Part shown: in pieces, positions 6,457 to 9,913 of the stretch | Position numbering within the stretch: the stretch's first letter is position 1 | Layout: each line of letters opens with the position of its first letter | From: Bifidobacterium breve | Lineage (GTDB): Bacteria > Actinomycetota > Acidimicrobiia > Acidimicrobiales > Ilumatobacteraceae | Direction: 5' to 3' | Length of the DNA stretch: 9,913 nt | Assembly: GCA_945896935.1 (NCBI GenBank) | Contig: CAMDER010000056.1 | Coordinates: 1-9,913 of the forward strand | Position numbers and translations under genes: made by a program | The notes under the pieces: generated by a model | Database searches by the model: none | What the model was told of the DNA's origin: nothing | Seen by the model: only the letters and a program-made list of their open reading frames with translations

Positions 6457-6517
6457 TGTGGATAAGCATTAGGTGATATCTATACGCAGGTAATACCTTA
6501 ATTGTCCCTGTGGATAA
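6457..6517 (+). promoter_or_regulatory. Two perfect DnaA-box sequences flanking a short palindrome
   Basis: TGTGGATAA, the complement of the DnaA-box consensus TTATCCACA, occurs at 6457-6465 and 6509-6517 in the same orientation, 52 bp start to start; both continue with GC. Between them lies an inverted repeat AGGTA-A-TACCT (6488-6498). They are in the 233-bp spacer (6387-6619) between the VOC gene and the LysM gene; nothing else is recognisable there, and no coding sequence fits. The sequence match is certain; binding by DnaA and any control of the downstream gene are inference. Confidence 0.55.
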
Positions 6518-6619
6518 GCCGGTCATGCTGGTCAGACGCCACGGGGGCTCTGTTGCGATCGTATGACGAAACGACCACACTGATGGGGTCGGTCAACGAG
6601 TGTTGGCCGCCCCACCATC

Positions 6620-7771
6620 ATGAGCACCTACCAGCAATCCTCGGTGACTGATCAGTTCTGGTCGAACGGGTCGGGACGCCGGCGTCGACCACGTTCGGGT
6701 GGTGGGTTCCCTCGCGGACCCAAAGACCCGTTCCGTCGTCGTTTGGCAGCTCTTTTTATCGTTGGTCTGTGTATTGCGCCGATTGCTTGGGCCTTGCGGG
6801 GCGATGGCAATGCGGTGGACGTGACCAGCACTGGCGGCGCAGCAGCGATTGTGCAATTCGATACAAATGGCGATGCGACCACGACAGTTGTTGCACCTAC
6901 GGTCGAGCCTGCGATCATTCCACCGACTACAGATTCTGTCGCTGCTGTCACTGTTCCAGAAACCGCAGCGCCAACGACTGAAGCCATAGTTCTTGAACCA
7001 GCCACGACCGAAGCCCCGAAGCGCGTGTGTGCATCGAAGTACACCGTGCAAGCCGGCGATTCATGGTTTGGCATTGCCGAACGCTCTGGTGTTAAAGCCA
7101 GTTTGATTGCGGGCACGAACAACAAAACGATTCAGTCACCACTCATGGTTGGTCAAGAGATTTGTTTGCCACCAGGTGCAACGGTGCCTGCACCAATTGA
7201 GCCCGATGCGGTGACAACGACGACAACACCGAAGATCGCATGTGTGGGTGCATACATCGTGAAAACCGGCGATTCATGGAGTGGAATTGCCAAAAAAGTT
7301 GGCATCAAGATTTCTGAACTCACCGCAGCAAACGGCAAGACATCACGTTCTACGTTGTTGCCCGGTCAAGAGTTGTGTTTACCCAAGGGTGCAGTGACGA
7401 CTTCGGCTGCCGCACCGTCAACATCTGCACCCACAACAACGCAACCACCGAAGTATGTGCCAACGAAAACTTTTACCCGGGCCGAACTCGAAAAGTTTGT
7501 GCGCGATGCTTGGCCAGACGAACTTGAGGACAATGCGTTCTATGTGGTGAACCGCGAGAGCAGATGGAATCCGCTCAGCCGCAATTCGTGCTGTATTGGT
7601 TTGTTCCAGTTGAACTGGAATTCGCATAAGTCGTGGATGAAGAACTACGGCATCACCGATGCCTCAGAATTACTCAACCCCGAAGTCAACGCCAAGTTGG
7701 CCTACGCGACTTGGCAGCGCTCGGGCTCGTGGGCCCCGTGGTGTACCCGCAACTGGTGCCCGACACCCTGA
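6620..7771 (+). CDS. Membrane-anchored LysM protein with C-terminal lysozyme-like (transglycosylase) domain
   Basis: 383 residues. It probably binds and cleaves peptidoglycan outside the membrane. Order: a basic cytoplasmic tail (1-41, with an Arg-rich patch), one membrane segment (about 42-59), a Thr/Ala/Pro linker, LysM 1 (about 137-185; Y-T-V-Q-A-G-D-S-W), LysM 2 (about 208-256; Y-I-V-K-T-G-D-S-W), a second Thr/Pro linker, and a domain from 283 to the end with the N-R-E-S-R-W-N-P block, where E313 is the likely catalytic acid, followed by G-L-F-Q-L-N, a lysozyme/SLT-like signature. Each LysM is framed by a Cys at its start and one near its end (C-L-P), suggesting a disulfide; the last domain has Cys-Cys and a W-C-T-R-N-W-C tail. 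No Shine-Dalgarno is visible before the ATG. It resembles resuscitation or growth hydrolases, but I cannot name an orthologue. Confidence 0.86.
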   Translation: MSTYQQSSVTDQFWSNGSGRRRRPRSGGGFPRGPKDPFRRRLAALFIVGLCIAPIAWALRGDGNAVDVTSTGGAAAIVQFDTNGDATTTVVAPTVEPAIIPPTTDSVAAVTVPETAAPTTEAIVLEPATTEAPKRVCASKYTVQAGDSWFGIAERSGVKASLIAGTNNKTIQSPLMVGQEICLPPGATVPAPIEPDAVTTTTTPKIACVGAYIVKTGDSWSGIAKKVGIKISELTAANGKTSRSTLLPGQELCLPKGAVTTSAAAPSTSAPTTTQPPKYVPTKTFTRAELEKFVRDAWPDELEDNAFYVVNRESRWNPLSRNSCCIGLFQLNWNSHKSWMKNYGITDASELLNPEVNAKLAYATWQRSGSWAPWCTRNWCPTP

Positions 7772-7790
7772 CATCTCGGTGATTCTGAGG

Positions 7791-7819
7791 TTTTCACCCA
7801 CGGATTAGCCCTCTAGGCT
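7791..7819 (+). promoter_or_regulatory. Likely promoter of the tRNA-Arg pair
   Basis: TTTTCA (7791-7796), a 17-base spacer and TAGGCT (7814-7819) lie ten bases before the first arginine tRNA. The -10 is the right arm of a short inverted repeat, AGCC-CTCTA-GGCT. I see no second promoter between the two tRNAs, so both are probably made from this one. Confidence 0.5.
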
Positions 7820-7829
7820 TTATGCCGTT

Positions 7830-7905
7830 GCACTGGTAGCTCAATGGATAGAGCATCTGATTACGGATCAGAAGGTTCGGGGTTCGAGTCCCTGCCAGTG
7901 CGCCA
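7830..7905 (+). tRNA. tRNA-Arg, anticodon ACG (CCA encoded)
   Basis: The acceptor stem GCACTGG (7830-7836) pairs with CCAGTGC (7895-7901); discriminator G is at 7902 and CCA is encoded at 7903-7905. The anticodon stem TCTGA/TCAGA holds ACG at 7863-7865. The A34 is expected to be deaminated to inosine by TadA, allowing CGU, CGC and CGA to be read. The D arm has GCTCAATGGATAGAGC and the T loop TTCGAGT. Confidence 0.97.
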
Positions 7906-7938
7906 TTTCTGTTCGTGGGCGCTCATTGCCTGCGAATT

Positions 7939-8011
7939 GCGTTCGTAGCTCAATGGATAGAGCATCTGACTTCGGATCAGACGGTTGGGAGTTCGAGTCT
8001 CTCCGGGCGCA
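7939..8011 (+). tRNA. tRNA-Arg, anticodon TCG
   Basis: The acceptor stem GCGTTCG (7939-7945) pairs with CGGGCGC (8004-8010) using two G-T wobbles at pairs 4 and 5. The anticodon is TCG at 7972-7974, in the same TCTGA/TCAGA stem as its neighbour. The T arm GGGAG/CTCTC contains one more wobble. The discriminator is A (8011) and no CCA is encoded. The D arm and anticodon stem are identical to the ACG tRNA 109 bp upstream while the acceptor and T arms differ. It reads CGA and possibly CGG. The wobble-rich acceptor stem is unusual, but overall folding is normal. Confidence 0.93.
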
Positions 8012-8025
8012 CGATACAGGATCTG

Positions 8026-8045
8026 AGTTTGGCGCACACCAAACT
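8026..8045 (+). other. Perfect hairpin between tRNA-Arg(TCG) and the DoxX-like gene
   Basis: The arms AGTTTGG (8026-8032) and CCAAACT (8039-8045) are exact complements with a six-base loop (CGCACA). It starts 14 bases after the tRNA end and stops six bases before the ATG at 8052. There is no T-run, so it is not a standard terminator. It could be a processing end of the tRNA transcript, a protein binding site or a cover over the translation start. Confidence 0.5.
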
Positions 8046-8051
8046 GTCCTA

Positions 8052-8468
8052 ATGCCTTCCAAAAATGCCGGCCGAATCGCTACCGCGATGGGCTTCTTCA
8101 CCACTTTGGCTGGAGTCATGCACTTCGTCAACCCCGATTTCTTTAACGACATCGTTCCGCCGTGGTTGCCTCCCAGTGAAAGTTTTTGGACGTACCTCAG
8201 TGGTGTCGCCGAACTGATTGTGGGACCGATGTTGTTGTGGCCCAAGTATCGCAAGCAAGGCGCATTGGCGGCCATTGTTCTTTTTGTCGCCGTGTACCCA
8301 GCCAACATTTACATGGTCTGGGACTGGCGCGATGAGCCGTTCTCAAAACAGATCGTTGCTTATGGACGACTCCCATTCCAGTTTGTATTTATTTGGTTGG
8401 CTTGGAAAGTCTTCACTGATTCTTCGGCAAGCGAAACTCGGTTACGACCAAGTCGTTTAGATTCATAA
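8052..8468 (+). CDS. DoxX-like small membrane protein
   Basis: 138 residues with four likely membrane segments at about 8-26, 46-63, 69-90 and 107-121. The pattern G-V-x-H-F-V-N-P-x-F-F then I-V-P-P-W-L-P, L-S-G-V-A-E-L, V-Y-P-A-N-I-Y-M and R-L-P-F-Q matches the DoxX-related integral membrane proteins of COG4270 type. Their role is not established; some relatives are linked to redox or thiol stress. The frame stays open back to 7926, but that part is the tRNA gene; the ATG at 8052 is the first plausible start and lacks a Shine-Dalgarno. It may be read from the tRNA promoter or be leaderless. Its last 36 codons, including membrane segment 4, overlap the opposite-strand diguanylate cyclase. Confidence 0.8.
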   Translation: MPSKNAGRIATAMGFFTTLAGVMHFVNPDFFNDIVPPWLPPSESFWTYLSGVAELIVGPMLLWPKYRKQGALAAIVLFVAVYPANIYMVWDWRDEPFSKQIVAYGRLPFQFVFIWLAWKVFTDSSASETRLRPSRLDS

Positions 8469-9589
8469 AGCGCTGTATCTGCTCGATCAAACAATTCTGG
8501 ATACGTTTCATTCATTTGTCGTAAGGCCACACCTGCAGAAATTGTTAAACGAAGAGTGCCCTTTGCGGTTTCAATGACCAAACATTGAATGCCTGCCCGA
8601 ATGCGTTCGGCAACTACCACGGCGCTTGCAAGATCTGTGTCAGGCAAAACCACGACAAACTCTTCGCCACCGATACGCGCGGTTCCATCGATCGTTCGAG
8701 TCATTGCCGAAATTTGTTTGGCGACCGAACTAATTGCAAGATCACCAACTTGATGTCCGAAATTGTTGTTGACGTCCCTCAGAAAATCTAAATCAAGTAC
8801 CACAAGACTTAGTTCGGTTGAATGACGTTTTGAGCGTTCAAATTCGTGGTCGACAAACTCTTGCAGACCAGATGAATTCAGTAATCCAGTTCGTATATCT
8901 CGTTTACTGAATTGTGCCGACTGATTGACCCGGAGATGTTCAACGGCTGAATAGCAGGGAGCAACAACAATGAAAAGAAGTAGTGGGTTGATGAGGGCGA
9001 AAATGGCCCCGATACAACCGATTGATATCTCGGCAAATTCTCGAAGCAACGATTTTGGATTCCAATGTGCAGTGACAAGAACTGGATTGTGGCTTGCAAG
9101 ACCCATGACCACCGAAACAATGAGCGAATCGATGAGCAAATGGATGGTGATCGCTAAAACGAATGCAAGCACTTGCCGATTAGTTAAGTCACCGTTGAGA
9201 GGTTGATTGTTGACGAATAACCAGAAAATCAAACTTGACGAGTTCATCGTGAGCAATCTTTGAAAACGAATCAACCAACTTGAGGGTGATCGTCGTTCGG
9301 TTGGAACAATCAATGCAACGATGACTAGGGCGAATGGTGGGAGAAGAATTGCCGACGCAAAAAAGAAGTGGCCGATCGGCGAAAGAACAATCTGACGATC
9401 ACCCCGAGTTATACCTAATGATGAAGTGCGACGGCCGCTCAAGGTTGTGCCCGCGATAATGATTGGCAAGGTGATGGCTAAGGAGAGTGCGCGTTGACTA
9501 GTGATCAATAGATTCGCGACTAATACTGACCCGACGCTCAGAATGAGAAGACCCGTAAAAGTTTGCGATAGACGTTGATACCGAGTCAC
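8360..9589 (-). CDS. Membrane-bound diguanylate cyclase (GGDEF domain)
   Basis: 409 residues. It makes cyclic di-GMP from two GTP at the inner face of the membrane. About six hydrophobic segments fill residues 10-218; I do not recognise a named sensor domain there. The GGDEF domain runs from about 231 (D-I-R-T-G-L-L-N) to 386: D266/D268 for metal binding, an N-N-N-F-G-H-x-x-G-D block, the signature G-G-E-E-F at 307-311, and A-D-T-A-L-Y-E-S-K-R-L-G-R-N-R-V at the end. R298-T-I-D301 lies exactly five residues before the signature, the usual place of the product-inhibition I-site, so feedback control is expected. Catalysis should be intact. The GTG start has AAGGGG eight bases upstream. A 23-residue tail beyond the domain is antisense to the DoxX-like gene. 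Confidence 0.94.
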   Translation of the reverse strand: MTRYQRLSQTFTGLLILSVGSVLVANLLITSQRALSLAITLPIIIAGTTLSGRRTSSLGITRGDRQIVLSPIGHFFFASAILLPPFALVIVALIVPTERRSPSSWLIRFQRLLTMNSSSLIFWLFVNNQPLNGDLTNRQVLAFVLAITIHLLIDSLIVSVVMGLASHNPVLVTAHWNPKSLLREFAEISIGCIGAIFALINPLLLFIVVAPCYSAVEHLRVNQSAQFSKRDIRTGLLNSSGLQEFVDHEFERSKRHSTELSLVVLDLDFLRDVNNNFGHQVGDLAISSVAKQISAMTRTIDGTARIGGEEFVVVLPDTDLASAVVVAERIRAGIQCLVIETAKGTLRLTISAGVALRQMNETYPELFDRADTALYESKRLGRNRVSLAEESVKTFQANQINTNWNGSRP

Positions 9590-9597
9590 GAATGTTT

Positions 9598-9603
9598 CCC
9601 CTT
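9598..9603 (-). promoter_or_regulatory. Ribosome binding site for the diguanylate cyclase GTG start
   Basis: Read on the minus strand, AAGGGG lies eight bases before the GTG at 9589 and decides this start. I see no convincing separate promoter in the 81-bp gap to the gene upstream, so the two may be co-transcribed. Confidence 0.6.
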
Positions 9604-9670
9604 GAATAGAACTCCAGGTTCTTCGGTCAATTGAGTTCGTGACTTCTTCAAGAAATCAGCAGGAAATTAT

Positions 9671-9913
9671 CTATTTCCAGGCAAATACCGGTTGTTCAAG
9701 ATGATCAACACGTTCGTTGATCCGACCTTCAACGCAGACCCAGCGCAATTGCAATAAGACTGCGCCAGTTGGCGCGTGAATGAGATCTCCGCTGAGCGGA
9801 ATTTGCACGACTGGTCGATCACTTTCAGGAATGGCGACAAACCTTGGAGAATCAGCACGACATAGTTCATGGAGACCGATGCGATATGCATGGGCAACTT
9901 CAGAGGGATCGGG
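9671..9913 (-). CDS. Unrecognised protein, C-terminal 80 residues (cut by window edge)
   Basis: One minus-strand frame is open from the right edge to a TAG at 9671-9673. It encodes a soluble-looking, hydrophilic end of a protein with an alternating beta-like stretch (V-V-Q-I-P-L-S-G-D-L-I-H-A-P-T-G-A-V-L-L) and an end in V-F-A-W-K. I do not recognise the family. A second open frame over the same bases (9667-9897) gives a cysteine-rich sequence unlike a normal protein, so I prefer the frame given here. It lies 81 bp upstream of the diguanylate cyclase in the same direction and may share its transcript. Confidence 0.55.
   Translation of the reverse strand, partial: PDPSEVAHAYRIGLHELCRADSPRFVAIPESDRPVVQIPLSGDLIHAPTGAVLLQLRWVCVEGRINERVDHLEQPVFAWK

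Noticed and set aside
6387..6619. The twin DnaA boxes as the chromosome origin
   Set aside because: There is no dnaA, dnaN, rpmH or parA nearby, only two boxes, and no long A/T-rich unwinding tract.
6652..7125. Minus-strand open frame of 157 codons within the LysM gene
   Set aside because: It is the shadow of the Thr/Ala/Pro-rich linker on the opposite strand; low-complexity coding of this kind often leaves the antisense frame open.
7775..7789. Weak stem CTCGG/CTGAG followed by GTTTTC after the LysM gene, considered as a terminator
   Set aside because: Only five pairs including one wobble, and the T-run is short and overlaps the tRNA promoter.
7911..7928. Short stretch resembling the 5' part of the following tRNA-Arg, considered as a tRNA remnant
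   Set aside because: The likeness needs gaps and covers only about 15 bases, with no pairing arms.
7926..8051. 42-codon N-terminal extension of the DoxX-like protein
   Set aside because: It runs through the tRNA-Arg(TCG) gene and has no protein similarity.
9609..9638. Inverted repeat GAACTC/GAGTTC with an 18-base gap before the diguanylate cyclase
   Set aside because: Six-base arms at this distance are easily due to chance and no promoter is clearly placed beside it.
9667..9897. 76-codon minus-strand frame starting with ATG
   Set aside because: It overlaps a better frame that is open to the window edge; the composition of the 76-codon product is atypical.

Overview
The window looks like chromosomal DNA from an actinobacterium of medium G+C content, possibly of the Acidimicrobiia (Ilumatobacter-like) type. 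This rests on gene content (LarB/LarC, two tryptophan-rich amidohydrolases with an SDR and a VOC protein, an anchored LysM/lysozyme-like protein), on TTG and GTG starts, on -10 boxes of the TAGGCT/TAGCCT type and on possible leaderless promoters. No single marker fixes the taxon, so this is inference. I see no phage, transposon, CRISPR or integrase signal.

Left end (1-2059): the minus strand carries larB followed by the first 92 codons of larC, overlapping by four bases (ATGA). These two proteins build and load the nickel-pincer nucleotide cofactor. Head to head with larB, and separated by less than 50 bp, lies a prephenate dehydratase gene (pheA) on the plus strand.

Middle (2077-6386): two serine tRNA genes (TGA and GCT anticodons), each with its own likely promoter, lead into a four-gene plus-strand operon: amidohydrolase, short-chain dehydrogenase, second amidohydrolase, VOC-fold protein. 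Gaps of 22-28 bp and good ribosome binding sites before genes 2-4 support one transcript. The first gene has no Shine-Dalgarno but has a promoter placed for a leaderless GTG start, just after the second tRNA. The set looks like a small catabolic module for an unknown, probably cyclic, carboxylated or lactone-like compound.

Right half (6387-8468): a 233-bp spacer holds two perfect DnaA-box 9-mers 52 bp apart with a small palindrome between them. It precedes a membrane-anchored protein with two cysteine-framed LysM repeats and a lysozyme-like C-terminus. Then come two tandem arginine tRNAs (ACG and TCG), a perfect hairpin, and a small DoxX-like membrane protein.

Right end (8360-9913): on the minus strand, a six-segment membrane diguanylate cyclase with intact GGEEF and inhibitory RxxD site runs tail to tail into the DoxX-like gene and overlaps it by 109 bp. 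Upstream of it is the C-terminal end of an unrecognised gene.

The most useful leads are the paired-amidohydrolase operon, the twin DnaA boxes, the inverted repeats at the tRNA promoters, the hairpin before the DoxX-like start and the coding overlap with the cyclase. I do not see clear evidence for a wholly new system.
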